Shown here: positions 14,502 through 23,056 of the stretch, piece by piece | Numbering within the stretch: the stretch's first letter is position 1 | How the letters are laid out: every line of letters starts with the position of its first letter | Origin: a virus | IMG/VR virus record: IMGVR_UViG_3300031963_008656 | Coordinates: 126,001 to 190,000 of that record | Length of the DNA: 64,000 bases | Reading direction: 5' to 3' (one strand) | Position numbers and translations under genes: made by a program | Notes under the pieces: model-generated | Seen by the model: the letters and a program-made list of their open reading frames with translations, nothing else | What the model was told of the DNA's origin: nothing | Databases searched by the model: none

Positions 14502-15415
14502 TTGGTTTGACGATTTAGATCCAATGTTACACAATGAAACCCACCACCCAATGTTCGGCTGTGGCGCAGTTCCAACGGTATCACTTCAAATCGGTAACTC
14601 TTTAGTGTTTTGATCAATTCGGTTTGGTGTCGGTCCACAATCACAGTGTTTGGATCCACAGTGAGCATGTTCATTGCTATCCATTTTGAAGCATAAGGAT
14701 ATTGGTAAAAGTCCTGTGGCACCACTTCGTTTACCCAAATTTTCTGCCAGCCATCAAACACTCGGGGCACTGTATCAAACCCAACTCTGCTACCGTTTAA
14801 CATGACCAAACCTTCGCGCAAGGCCACAATGGTTGAGTCAATGTGTACGCCAGCATAAAAATTACACAGTTCTATTTCAACATCAGGGAATTGATCACAC
14901 AGCCAATTGTAGGCAGCTCGATTCCCTGATGCTGATTCCAAAAATAGCATTTTGTCGTTGAGTCTTAGTACATTGGCAGCGTCCAGTGTCATGCCTTCAT
15001 TACGTGGCATAAACAAATATTGGTCAGCAGAATCCACAATGTCGTGATAGCATTGCAGTTCCATGTCTCTGCAGGGATACATCATGGCAGGATCCACAAC
15101 AGTTGATCCGTACACAAGGAACCGATCACGCGGGCAGTAATTGTACATGCCATCATGTGCTTGGAAGTTGAGTGGATCTGGGCGCACAACTTCTACACCA
15201 AGGCTGATTAGAGTAGTTGCTAACGTATCTAAGTCTTCATTGGCTTCGTCAATTATGCGTTGTGGCACAGGTCCACGCGGAACGGGTGTTTCTTTCCAGG
15301 TGGTCTTTTCACTCTCCTGAGAGAATACAGGATCGTTTACAGGCCAGTTAGCATTGGTGGCCGAACCTACTACTATACGTTTTAGTGGACTCCACTCGTT
15401 GTAACTTGATATCAT
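14498..15415 (-). CDS. Amidinotransferase-family (pentein) enzyme
   Basis: 305 residues. Family segments: EWSPLKRIVVGSA at the start, YNYCPRDRFLVYG, LDAANVLRLNDK, GVHIDSTIV (catalytic His) and the C-terminal GGGFHCVTLDL with Cys295 as nucleophile. The family includes arginine:glycine amidinotransferase and scyllo-inosamine enzymes, which move an amidino group from arginine to an amine. Here the acceptor may be an amino sugar or metabolite made by the neighbours. It is the last gene of a coupled operon (ATGA overlap with the upstream gene). Confidence 0.8.
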   Translation of the reverse strand: MISSYNEWSPLKRIVVGSATNANWPVNDPVFSQESEKTTWKETPVPRGPVPQRIIDEANEDLDTLATTLISLGVEVVRPDPLNFQAHDGMYNYCPRDRFLVYGSTVVDPAMMYPCRDMELQCYHDIVDSADQYLFMPRNEGMTLDAANVLRLNDKMLFLESASGNRAAYNWLCDQFPDVEIELCNFYAGVHIDSTIVALREGLVMLNGSRVGFDTVPRVFDGWQKIWVNEVVPQDFYQYPYASKWIAMNMLTVDPNTVIVDRHQTELIKTLKSYRFEVIPLELRHSRTLGGGFHCVTLDLNRQTN

Positions 15416-16329
15416 AATGTTGTCTCTATTTGTTGCAAAAGTGGTTCAATAATTTGTTGCTTGATACAACTCTGTACATATGCTTGATCAAAAAATCTAT
15501 CATGATTATGCTGTAATTTTTCCAACGTAATACGATCATATGGCACCTGTTTAAAGTTGCCAACATTGCTAACCATTGCTTTTAATCGATCAACCGAGTT
15601 AGATATAGCGTCATATGATTCATCAAATAAATTATTAAAAGTTTCAAATCCCAAATTTTTTAAATGTTGCAATGATCCCAATTCTCCCCAAATCAAGAAT
15701 GGATGATAAAACGCCAGGGCCTTGAATGTTTTTTCACTAATCAATAAAGGTGTATTCACTACTGTCATAACTCTAGTTTCTGCAACTATGCTAAAATATG
15801 TATCATCGTACCATCGTGCTTCAAAATGTCGTTGCCCTGGCCAATCTACTACAGGAACATCGAACGGCAATTGTCGACCCATGCCTACATAACTCCAATA
15901 ACACTTGTCAAGGTATGGGGCCATGCGTTCCAATAATTGTGTTCGGTGGTGTTTATGCAAATTCATAGGCATAAGTGCAAGTTTTTTATAAGTTTTCTGT
16001 GGTTGATAAGTGTGATAGTTGTGAGCAATCATTTGCAGACTGTCGTGATACCACATGTAGTCCTGATGGTGCAACACATATCCGTTGCTTGTGGTGAATT
16101 TAATACCGGGTTCGTGTAACCCATCATATACGATTTGAAATCCACGTTCTAAAAACTCATCATGCACACTGGTTTTTTTCAATGCATCAGTATAGTATAA
16201 TGTGGTTTTGGGATCGTAGTTTTTGTCAACCTGATATTGTTCAACGTTAAAATATTCCTGATATAACGGAAGTTCCAAATTAGAATGTATAGTTCCAAGA
16301 TGATCATATATCAAGGTGAATTTTTTCAT
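15412..16329 (-). CDS. Glycosyltransferase-like protein
   Basis: 305 residues. The C-terminal half contains SEKTFKALAFYHPFLIWGELGSL, then GFETFNNLFDESYD and a VDRL helix. The same block occurs in 18062-19399 (EKALRPIACGQPFILAA..., GFKTFDSVFDESYD), so the two are paralogs. Such a block resembles the nucleotide-sugar-binding end of exostosin-like or GT-B glycosyltransferases, but the assignment rests on pattern only. Coupled by ATGA on both sides with the oxygenase and amidinotransferase. Confidence 0.6.
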   Translation of the reverse strand: MKKFTLIYDHLGTIHSNLELPLYQEYFNVEQYQVDKNYDPKTTLYYTDALKKTSVHDEFLERGFQIVYDGLHEPGIKFTTSNGYVLHHQDYMWYHDSLQMIAHNYHTYQPQKTYKKLALMPMNLHKHHRTQLLERMAPYLDKCYWSYVGMGRQLPFDVPVVDWPGQRHFEARWYDDTYFSIVAETRVMTVVNTPLLISEKTFKALAFYHPFLIWGELGSLQHLKNLGFETFNNLFDESYDAISNSVDRLKAMVSNVGNFKQVPYDRITLEKLQHNHDRFFDQAYVQSCIKQQIIEPLLQQIETTL

Positions 16330-16829
16330 AAGTGTCCTGTAATTTGTAATGTGTATCTTGGTTCAAACCCACAGTTGGCAGCCATGTGTGGCGTGTCGTA
16401 CCGCCACTCCACTGTGTCTCCTGCTCGCCAGTTTGTCATTGGTTGATCTTCATATTCGCCGTAGTGTCCAGGTTTCCAGTCTTCAAGGAATACTACTGCT
16501 CGTCTGATATGTTGTTCCTGGCCTTGCAATTTAAACAATTCAATATATTTGACATAGAGATCTTGATGAGTAGGAAGGATTGTGCCTGAACTCATTCTGT
16601 AATAGCTGGTGCCCACATCCTTCCAGCCCATTTCTTCGTAAATTTTTACAAATTGTTTGTTCCAACTGGGTTGCACTGATCGCATGTCGCACATGTCGCC
16701 AGTGAATTTATTGGCAAAGCCTTGCCCTTGCCAGAGTTCTAGATTTTTTGAATCATTGAATGTTTCATTGATATACAATAGCTGTTTAAACTCGTTATCC
16801 CAAAATTTTGGAATGTGGTATTTAAGCAT
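16326..16829 (-). CDS. 2-oxoglutarate/Fe(II) dioxygenase-like protein
   Basis: 167 residues from ATG 16829, which overlaps the stop of the dehydrogenase gene by 8 bases. The double-stranded beta-helix motif is visible: HQD (HxD) in ILPTHQDLY, a later His in DTPHMAANCG and Arg in RYTLQITG. It resembles aspartyl/asparaginyl hydroxylase-type oxygenases. Substrate unknown; operon context points to a sugar or small molecule. An upstream start (16898) inside the dehydrogenase gene is unlikely. Confidence 0.7.
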   Translation of the reverse strand: MLKYHIPKFWDNEFKQLLYINETFNDSKNLELWQGQGFANKFTGDMCDMRSVQPSWNKQFVKIYEEMGWKDVGTSYYRMSSGTILPTHQDLYVKYIELFKLQGQEQHIRRAVVFLEDWKPGHYGEYEDQPMTNWRAGDTVEWRYDTPHMAANCGFEPRYTLQITGHL

Positions 16830-18063
16830 GTCTAGTGTTACCGTAATGCACCACTTCAACGTTGTCTGTAGATTCCAACTTGCGCCATGGGTCAACAATT
16901 ATACTGCCAGGCAAAATGTCACAGTAGGGTTTGGTGTCAGCTTGATCGCCGGTGTACTCATATGTGATCTTGCGATTGTGTGCCCACAAAAAGATTGCAG
17001 GTGTATCAACACCATCTACCACTTTGTCTTTGTTGTCAGCAAGTGGATCAACATACACAACTGATTTACCTTCCATCTCAACGTAGTGCCCAACCAAGGT
17101 TGAGTATGAACCAATACAGTATTCTACGTCAGGCTTGTAGGCCTTGCCGTGAATCACAATGGGCATGTTGTCATTCATCACACTTAAATCAACCAAGAAC
17201 ATGGCCAAGTTCTTAGCTTGAATTTCTCTAGCATGCATCACAGTATCAAACAAGTCATACCCAATGTTGTATTCTTTGGCCAACCAACGCAGTGCAATGT
17301 TATCACGTGGATGGCAAGCACCGGCATCTCCCATGCCTGCTGTCATGTACTTGGGTCCCATGATACGCATGGTTGAACGTGCAAGAGCATTTGTGACAAC
17401 GTCTACATTGATATTGCCAATTCGCATGGCAAAGTCTTGGACCATGTTTACAAGGCCCACTTTGGCCGAAATAAATGTGTTGTAAAAAATCTTAATGGCT
17501 TCGCATTCGTCCCAGGTACCAATTTCGTAGCGTGGGTCATTTTGCATCACTGTGTCATACAAATCACGAAGTTCACCGGCCAAGGCATTGGGGTTGCCAT
17601 CTTCAGTACCAATCATGATCATTTCAGGGTTCACCATGTCCCACTTTACCGAGCCCATGGCAATCAGGTAAGGATTGTACAAGAACTGATGCTTGGCATC
17701 CAACAACGGAACAAAGTGCTTGCGAGTAGTGCCAGGTAGCACTGTAGAGATCAACACAACCTTCTTGGAGCCAGTCGCGTATTTGTTAACATTTTTAATA
17801 GCATCAATCACAGCCGCATGCCCAAAATCTCGAGGTTCCATGTGTGAGCTTGGCACTGATCCATCATAGCCTTCAGCATGTGGTGTAGGCACAGCAATAA
17901 AAATCCATTCGCTTTCGTTTACTAGTTCTTCAATGTCGCAGACTTTTACTGAGTCACTGACTCTTGGGTAAATATCGTAACCGCGCACTTCGTGCTTTTC
18001 TGCCATGACTTCTGCGCAGTCAAGTCCTAGTTTCCCAATACCAATAAAACCAATTTTCTTCAT
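16822..18063 (-). CDS. UDP-glucose/GDP-mannose 6-dehydrogenase family protein
   Basis: 413 residues from ATG 18063 (AAAGGAAC upstream). N-terminal Rossmann motif GFIGIGKLGLDCAEVMA with Asp of GYD after beta-2. Substrate-domain helix NTFISAKVGLVNMV and the catalytic loop GDAGACHPRDN, whose Cys corresponds to the UDPGDH nucleophile. The C-terminal nucleotide-sugar domain includes HGKAYKPDVEYCIGS. The enzyme oxidises a UDP- or GDP-sugar to its uronic acid with two NAD+. First gene of the glycan operon, with its own promoter. Confidence 0.85.
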   Translation of the reverse strand: MKKIGFIGIGKLGLDCAEVMAEKHEVRGYDIYPRVSDSVKVCDIEELVNESEWIFIAVPTPHAEGYDGSVPSSHMEPRDFGHAAVIDAIKNVNKYATGSKKVVLISTVLPGTTRKHFVPLLDAKHQFLYNPYLIAMGSVKWDMVNPEMIMIGTEDGNPNALAGELRDLYDTVMQNDPRYEIGTWDECEAIKIFYNTFISAKVGLVNMVQDFAMRIGNINVDVVTNALARSTMRIMGPKYMTAGMGDAGACHPRDNIALRWLAKEYNIGYDLFDTVMHAREIQAKNLAMFLVDLSVMNDNMPIVIHGKAYKPDVEYCIGSYSTLVGHYVEMEGKSVVYVDPLADNKDKVVDGVDTPAIFLWAHNRKITYEYTGDQADTKPYCDILPGSIIVDPWRKLESTDNVEVVHYGNTRHA

Positions 18064-19399
18064 GAGTGTTCCTTTAGATAGATTATACAATTTTTTGCAA
18101 AGCCTTTGCAACCGAGATATCATAATTTATCGCTGGACGCCACATGGCTCAAGAAATTTAGGCGATCTGACGCCAATAAAAACTATACAATATCAGACAG
18201 ATGTATTATTAACTATCCCCCCAATAATCTGTCATGATCAAGAGCCGTTAAATTACAACTATTGGACTCAACATGATTTTGTACAAAATTCAACATTGAT
18301 TCTTGAAGAGTCAACTATTGTTGCTAACCAGTTTGCCCACTGGCATTTACGTTCAGCTTTACGCCGAAGACACAAAGCACATGTTTTTAAAAATACCTTA
18401 TTATGTCATTCAGAACTTAACAGCAAAGAACTAGACAAATACACACAAAATAACTTCACCGGAGTTTACTACTGGGCACATGGATTGATTGCTAGAGATT
18501 GGTTTAGATTTGCGCAACTAGATCATAGTCTAAAACAAAAAAATATTCAGTCTGATTTTTTGATTTACAACAGAGCATGGTGCGGCACTAGAGAGTATCG
18601 GTTAAAGTTTGCAGAACTTTTGGTAAAAAACAATTTACATCATCACTGTCAGATGGGATTCAATGACACTGATAGCATTCACTACAGTAACCACAAGTTT
18701 AACAATCCTGCCATGCAAATTTCTAGCACAGATCTTGACCAAAACTTCAAAAAAAATAATTCATTGCCAACAGCCAGTGCAGATTATTGCACTCAGGATT
18801 ATCAGCAAACAGCAATTGAAGTTGTGTTAGAAACGCTGTTTGACGACAGTAGATTGCATCTCACTGAGAAGGCTCTACGTCCAATTGCTTGTGGGCAACC
18901 TTTTATATTGGCAGCAACTGCCGGTAGCCTTGGATATCTTAGAAGCTACGGGTTCAAAACATTTGACTCAGTGTTTGACGAATCGTATGATACCATCAGC
19001 GATCCAGTAGAGCGGCTTCATGCTATAGTCGATCTTATGAACAATATCAAAAACAATCCAAGACGTTTGGAAATATATCAACAGTTACAAGATATCGCCG
19101 ACTTCAATCAACAACGATTCTTTAGTGATGAGTTTCATCAACAAATCGTAGACGAATTTAAACAAAATTTTTCTAATGCGTATGTAGAAGTGTTAAACAG
19201 TTGTACTGGAGAATACATGGAACAATACTTAAATGCCGTACAACAAACTCAAGAATATTATACTGCACCAGTATCAAACAATCATCTTCAAAATCTTAGA
19301 AACTGGACAAAATACGTCTATGATTTTATAGATCGGACAACGAGCGAGTCAAACATCCGTTCCAATCTTCCGGCGGCGGAGTGTGTTCATAATCAGTGA
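18062..19399 (+). CDS. Glycosyltransferase-like protein, paralog of 15412-16329
   Basis: About 445 residues. Early motif YRWTPHGSRNLGDL and a central ICHDQEPLNY. The C-terminal block EKALRPIACGQPFILAATAGSLGYLRSYGF then FDSVFDESYD is shared with 15412-16329. Start is uncertain: ATG 18062 overlaps the divergent dehydrogenase start head-on and has no SD, and the conserved part may begin near 18120 (IIIYRW). AT-rich with many Asn/Gln codons. Opposite strand to the operon but probably the same pathway. Confidence 0.6.
   Translation: MSVPLDRLYNFLQSLCNRDIIIYRWTPHGSRNLGDLTPIKTIQYQTDVLLTIPPIICHDQEPLNYNYWTQHDFVQNSTLILEESTIVANQFAHWHLRSALRRRHKAHVFKNTLLCHSELNSKELDKYTQNNFTGVYYWAHGLIARDWFRFAQLDHSLKQKNIQSDFLIYNRAWCGTREYRLKFAELLVKNNLHHHCQMGFNDTDSIHYSNHKFNNPAMQISSTDLDQNFKKNNSLPTASADYCTQDYQQTAIEVVLETLFDDSRLHLTEKALRPIACGQPFILAATAGSLGYLRSYGFKTFDSVFDESYDTISDPVERLHAIVDLMNNIKNNPRRLEIYQQLQDIADFNQQRFFSDEFHQQIVDEFKQNFSNAYVEVLNSCTGEYMEQYLNAVQQTQEYYTAPVSNNHLQNLRNWTKYVYDFIDRTTSESNIRSNLPAAECVHNQ
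18082..18111 (-). promoter_or_regulatory. Promoter of glycan-modification operon
   Basis: TTGCAA (18111-18106), 18-base spacer, TATAAT (18087-18082) on the minus strand. A second TTGCAA lies within the spacer. The leader of about 12 bases carries AAAGGAAC. Confidence 0.6.
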
Positions 19400-19685
19400 C
19401 TCTGGCCTGCAGATTGTCGTAGAAACTGTCTAATTCTCCATTCCATCGACCGCGCAGGCCTTTGATTGCACTGTTACAATATTCCCAATTGCGGCCTCGA
19501 TAGGCCTGCATCAAGTCACTGTGTACTTTTTTGTAGGCGTCTAGGGTTGGAAAATCTCCCAAGGGAATATTTTCTACCACACACCAAGCAGTTTCTTGCT
19601 TGTTGCCATCTTCAAATGTATCTAGTTCTAGTATGGTAAACTTTTCGGGAATTAGATGAAGTGAGTCTCCAAATATAATGTGCAT
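19326..19685 (-). CDS. Hypothetical protein resembling the tail of CHASE2 cyclases
   Basis: 119 residues with SD AAAAGGAT. The last 60 residues (LMQAYRGRNWEYCNSAI..., ARVTDYEHTPPPEDWNG) follow the pattern of the short helical tail after many CHASE2-adenylate cyclase domains, which usually ends PPPxDWDG. The phage cyclase at 9521-11569 has an equivalent tail (YKEKQFDAAVILCEEL...). No cyclase motifs are present. It could be a partner or regulator; that is inference. Its 3' end overlaps the glycosyltransferase-like gene by 74 bases. Confidence 0.55.
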   Translation of the reverse strand: MHIIFGDSLHLIPEKFTILELDTFEDGNKQETAWCVVENIPLGDFPTLDAYKKVHSDLMQAYRGRNWEYCNSAIKGLRGRWNGELDSFYDNLQARVTDYEHTPPPEDWNGCLTRSLSDL

Positions 19686-19697
19686 GTTAAATCCTTT

Positions 19698-19703
19698 TAA
19701 ATA
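19698..19703 (+). promoter_or_regulatory. TAAATA box, leaderless architecture
   Basis: TAAATA on the plus strand, followed by TGTATC and the ATG at 19710 (6-base gap). There is no ribosome site between them. Confidence 0.45.
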
Positions 19704-19709
19704 TGTATC

Positions 19710-20498
19710 ATGAAAGTTGCTTTTGACCTAATTTCTGATCTCCACATTGACACCTGGAACGAACCCTTTGACTGGACTGATCGAGCCACCAGTCCATACG
19801 CTATTGTTGCCGGTGACATTGCTGAAGATAGAAAATTGTTATCTGACGCATTGACCAATCTAAGTCGCTGTTATCAAGCTGTGTTTTTTATAGACGGCAA
19901 TGACGAGCATGCTAGATATTATCACAGTCTTAGCGACAGCTACAAAGACCTAACCAAACGCATTGCCAAAATATCTAATGTGGTTTATCTCCAGGACAAT
20001 GTGGTGGTAGTTGATGGTATTGGCATATTGGGCACCAATGGATGGTGGGGATTTGATTTTGAACTCAGCATTGATCCTACTCAAAGTTCTTTGTGGTGGC
20101 AAGAAAAAGAAAATCTCACCAGTGACATTGCTAAAAAGATATCCAGGATGGCTACCAATGATGCGGCGTACATGATAAACTCTGTGAAACGCTTGCAATC
20201 ACACAAGGATGTCAAACACATACTCATGGTCACACATACTGTGCCCTGTCAGCAGTTGATTGAGCATGACATAGATCTTGAAGGCAGCATGCGATTCAAC
20301 ATGATGGGCAACAGAGACATGATGCAGGCTATGGCAGCAGACGACGGGAAAAAGATTCATACCTGGTGTTTTGGACACTATCATGGATCAGTAGACCAAA
20401 TACGCCACGACGTGAGGTTTGTAAACAACTGTCGTGGGCGCAGTGGTTCGCCATGGTCACATCATGTGTACCATCCTCGCAGAATTGAAATTCAGTGA
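19710..20498 (+). CDS. Calcineurin-like metallophosphoesterase
   Basis: 262 residues with all five metal-site motifs in order: SDLHID (D-x-H), AGDIAED (GD), DGNDEH (GNHD variant with the His displaced), THT and GHYHG. Cleaves phosphomono- or diesters with two metals; class members include DNA phosphatases and cyclic-nucleotide phosphodiesterases. With a cyclase encoded nearby, a cAMP phosphodiesterase role is possible but unproven. 3' end overlaps clpS tail-to-tail by 7 bases. Confidence 0.85.
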   Translation: MKVAFDLISDLHIDTWNEPFDWTDRATSPYAIVAGDIAEDRKLLSDALTNLSRCYQAVFFIDGNDEHARYYHSLSDSYKDLTKRIAKISNVVYLQDNVVVVDGIGILGTNGWWGFDFELSIDPTQSSLWWQEKENLTSDIAKKISRMATNDAAYMINSVKRLQSHKDVKHILMVTHTVPCQQLIEHDIDLEGSMRFNMMGNRDMMQAMAADDGKKIHTWCFGHYHGSVDQIRHDVRFVNNCRGRSGSPWSHHVYHPRRIEIQ

Positions 20499-20803
20499 AC
20501 TTCTTCTGGTTCTAATTTGATTTGTAACGGATAACTTTGTGAACGAGCTTGCAAGGTAACTTCGATGCCTTTTTGTTCGGCAATCTCATAAGGTAGCACA
20601 GCAACCACAGCACTTCCAGCTTCGTGAATGTCAACTGTGATTTGTTCAGCAGATTCTGCGGTGTAATCAAAATACTCAACCAAACTACTGACCACAAATT
20701 CCATAGAGGTCTGATTGTCATTGATATAAATCACGCGAAACAACGACGGTGGTCGCACTGCTTCTTGTGTGCGAGTTCGTGATTTCGTTTCAGTTTGAGC
20801 CAT
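20492..20803 (-). CDS. clpS: ClpS N-degron adaptor
   Basis: 103 residues. Core RPPSLFRVIYINDNQTSMEFV is the ClpS signature. The residues that hold the N-terminal amino group of the substrate are kept: Asn28, Asp29 and His60, with Met34 in the pocket; the second Asp of the usual NDD is Asn30. ClpS normally presents N-degron proteins to ClpA, not ClpX; no clpA is visible, so it may act with host ClpA. Last gene of the Hsp20-ClpX-bS21 cluster; SD AAGGAT. Confidence 0.9.
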   Translation of the reverse strand: MAQTETKSRTRTQEAVRPPSLFRVIYINDNQTSMEFVVSSLVEYFDYTAESAEQITVDIHEAGSAVVAVLPYEIAEQKGIEVTLQARSQSYPLQIKLEPEEVH

Positions 20804-20821
20804 TTTTTATCCTTGTTAGCA

Positions 20822-20842
20822 GTGGCAGCACTGTGCTGCCAC
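20822..20842. other. Perfect hairpin between hsp20 and clpS
   Basis: GTGGCAGCA / TGCTGCCAC with a 3-base loop. There is no T-run after it on the minus strand, so it may weaken read-through into clpS or set mRNA ends rather than terminate fully. Confidence 0.55.
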
Positions 20843-20860
20843 TGTATTTACACAATTATA

Positions 20861-21319
20861 TTAGTTTGTGTAGGTGATCGCAATAGTCTTTGGCTTGGCA
20901 TCTTCGGGCACTTCACGTTTCAAGTGAACGCTTAGAATACCAAGTTCAAGGTGTGCATTACTGATCTCCACATGATCAGCCAACTGAAATTCCCTACGGA
21001 AACTTCTTTCGCTGATGCCTTTGTGCAAATATTTTGTTGTAGTATCCTCATTCTCCACAGTCTCACGACTGTGCTTACCTTCAACAATCAAGAATTTTTT
21101 GTCCTTGGTTACTGTGAGGTTATCATGCCCAAAGCCAGCCACGGCCATGCTGATCATGTACTCATCTTCATTGATTTGTACAATGTCATAGGGTGGGTAG
21201 TTGGTAGAGGATTGTTGAGCACTCACACGCATGAGTTCATCAAACATGCTATCGAAACCGATACCAAATTTGGTGAGTGTGGGAATGTCGAAACTACGAA
21301 GGGTGAGAGTTTTTGTCAT
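20861..21319 (-). CDS. Small heat-shock protein (Hsp20/IbpA family)
   Basis: 152 residues. Alpha-crystallin domain about 40-140: PYDIVQINEDEYMISMAVAGF, DKKFLIVEGKH, then HKGISERSFRREFQLADHVEI and LELGILSVHLKREVPE, matching IbpA/B. Holds unfolding proteins for refolding or degradation in the cytoplasm. Common in marine T4-like phages. SD AAAGGAG. The 5' leader holds an imperfect GTAG...CTAC hairpin, which could act in regulation (inference). Confidence 0.93.
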   Translation of the reverse strand: MTKTLTLRSFDIPTLTKFGIGFDSMFDELMRVSAQQSSTNYPPYDIVQINEDEYMISMAVAGFGHDNLTVTKDKKFLIVEGKHSRETVENEDTTTKYLHKGISERSFRREFQLADHVEISNAHLELGILSVHLKREVPEDAKPKTIAITYTN

Positions 21320-21406
21320 TTGTTTTCTCCTTTATATAAGCAAGATGACTTGTAATGTAGCCCCACTATGGGCACTACAACATTATTTATTATACACGAA
21401 GAAAAA

Positions 21407-21634
21407 CTATATTTTATTATTTAGGTCAGTTATCAAGCGGTAACTTGTCCATTCTGGATGTTCTGGATGTGGCACCCAGGTCATTGCAAACAGTGTGTAA
21501 GATTCGTCTGAATCAAATGTAACCCGCAAGGTGTATTTGAATACTTTAGTACGGTATTTGATATTGTATTTTGCTGCCCATGCACTCAGTTTGTTTCGAA
21601 CAAAGTCTGAGGACAACCGAAACTCAATGTACAT
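21407..21634 (-). CDS. Small hypothetical protein downstream of bS21
   Basis: 75 residues, beta-rich and aromatic (FKYTLRVTFDSDESYTLFAMTWVP). The start overlaps the bS21 stop by one base (TAATG). No signal or TM. Function unknown; coupling to bS21 and ClpX suggests co-expression. Confidence 0.6.
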   Translation of the reverse strand: MYIEFRLSSDFVRNKLSAWAAKYNIKYRTKVFKYTLRVTFDSDESYTLFAMTWVPHPEHPEWTSYRLITDLNNKI

Positions 21635-21858
21635 CAGTACAGTTTTTTAGGTAGTGCTTGCTCGGCTAGTTGTTTGCGCCAGCGATTTTTGGCAGCACTG
21701 CGTTTGAGTTTGCGAGCAGTAGTGGGCTTGATGTAGTGCTCTTTTTCACGGAGATCATTGAGTATGTTTGACGCTTGAATTTTTTTCTTGAGTTTTCTCA
21801 GCGCACGTTCAATATTGTTGTCCTGAACCAACACTGATCTACCATGTAATTTACCCAT
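21634..21858 (-). CDS. rpsU: Ribosomal protein bS21-like
   Basis: 74 residues. Pattern NIERALRKLKKKIQASNILNDLREKEHYIKPTTARKLKR matches bS21, including the YxKPT turn and the basic tail. bS21 sits on the 30S platform near the anti-SD and affects initiation. Phage copies are known and are thought to exchange into host ribosomes. The ATG overlaps the clpX stop by 8 bases. Confidence 0.9.
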   Translation of the reverse strand: MGKLHGRSVLVQDNNIERALRKLKKKIQASNILNDLREKEHYIKPTTARKLKRSAAKNRWRKQLAEQALPKKLY

Positions 21859-23056
21859 TGACTTTCTTTAACTCCTCGGGAGTATTTACCATGTTTTCGT
21901 CAATTTCTACATGGGCGATGTTTTGTTTAGTATACTCGCCTAGCTTGTACATGTGTGGCAGTAGCACACGTTCCAGTTCACTGTGTAGTCCACGAGCACC
22001 AGTTTTGTTCTTGATGGTATTGTCGGCAATTTTGACCAGGGCCTCTGGGGTAAAATCCAACACAATCTTGTCTTGGTCAAACAGCCATTTGTACTGTTCT
22101 ATATAACTGTGTTTGATATCAATCAATATCCTAATGAGATCATCTCTAGTTAAATCTTGCAATGCTACCCAGGTTGGGAAACGACCAACAAATTCTGGAA
22201 TCATACCAAAGCGAATCAAATCGTCAGGTGTGACTTGGTCTAGGTGCGTGGTGGTATCCGAGTTTACTTTGGCACCAAACCCTATGCTGGTTCCACGCAC
22301 TCGACTTTTTACAATGTTATCCAGGCCCACAAATGCGCCGCCTGCAATGAACAGGATATTGGTGGTGTCAATTTCAACTGTTTCACCTGATGGATGTTTG
22401 CGCCCACCTTGTGGAACAATTCTACACTTGGTTCCTTCGACTAGCTTGAGCAGAGCCTGTTGTACACCTTCACCTGATACATCTCTTGTGATGGATGCTG
22501 ATTCCGAACGACGAGAAATTTTATCAACTTCATCTAAAAACACAATGCCACGTTGGCATCGATCAACGTCATTACCAGCAGCCGCAAACAGTCTACTAAT
22601 CAAACTTTCCACATCATCGCCAACATAGCCTGCTTCAGTAAGACTGGTGGCGTCAGCAATCACAAACGGCACGTCAAGATATCGTGCTACCGATCTTGCC
22701 AACAGAGTTTTTCCCGAACCAGTGGGCCCAAGCATGAGAATGTTGACTTTTTCAATTTCGGTATGTTTGTCATGATTGTTGATGCGTTTGTAATGATTGG
22801 CAATTGCCACGCTCAACACAATCTTGGCTTGATCCTGACCAATTACGTATTGATCAAGATGTGTTTTGATCTCAATTGGATTCAATGTAGGGGATGTTTT
22901 TGTTTCTTTAACTATTAGTTCTTCTTTGAGAAGAGTTTCACATAAATCCACACATTCATTGCAAATTGCAACACCTTCGCCCACAATTAGTTTGGCCACT
23001 GCGTCTTTATGTTTGTTACAAAAACTGCAGGTGTCAATGGTTTCAGTCTGTTTCAT
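21851..23056 (-). CDS. clpX: ClpX unfoldase
   Basis: 401 residues, full length. Zinc-binding domain Cys10, 13, 32 and 35; Walker A GPTGSGKT (110-117); Walker B IVFLDE (171-176); pore loop GYVG (143-146); IGF docking loop (258-260) that inserts into ClpP; arginine finger in IPEFVGRFP (Arg292); sensor II GARGL (Arg355). Unfolds tagged proteins and feeds them to ClpP. The IGF loop means it should dock either phage ClpP (1089-1664) or host ClpP. ATGA overlap with the upstream membrane protein gene. Confidence 0.96.
   Translation of the reverse strand: MKQTETIDTCSFCNKHKDAVAKLIVGEGVAICNECVDLCETLLKEELIVKETKTSPTLNPIEIKTHLDQYVIGQDQAKIVLSVAIANHYKRINNHDKHTEIEKVNILMLGPTGSGKTLLARSVARYLDVPFVIADATSLTEAGYVGDDVESLISRLFAAAGNDVDRCQRGIVFLDEVDKISRRSESASITRDVSGEGVQQALLKLVEGTKCRIVPQGGRKHPSGETVEIDTTNILFIAGGAFVGLDNIVKSRVRGTSIGFGAKVNSDTTTHLDQVTPDDLIRFGMIPEFVGRFPTWVALQDLTRDDLIRILIDIKHSYIEQYKWLFDQDKIVLDFTPEALVKIADNTIKNKTGARGLHSELERVLLPHMYKLGEYTKQNIAHVEIDENMVNTPEELKKVNG

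Noticed and set aside
16830-16898. Longer start for the oxygenase
   Set aside because: It lies inside the dehydrogenase gene; ATG 16829 makes an 8-base overlap, as other junctions in this operon do.
22113-22628. 171-residue plus-strand ORF
   Set aside because: Antisense to clpX; low-complexity Ser/Thr composition mirrors clpX codons.
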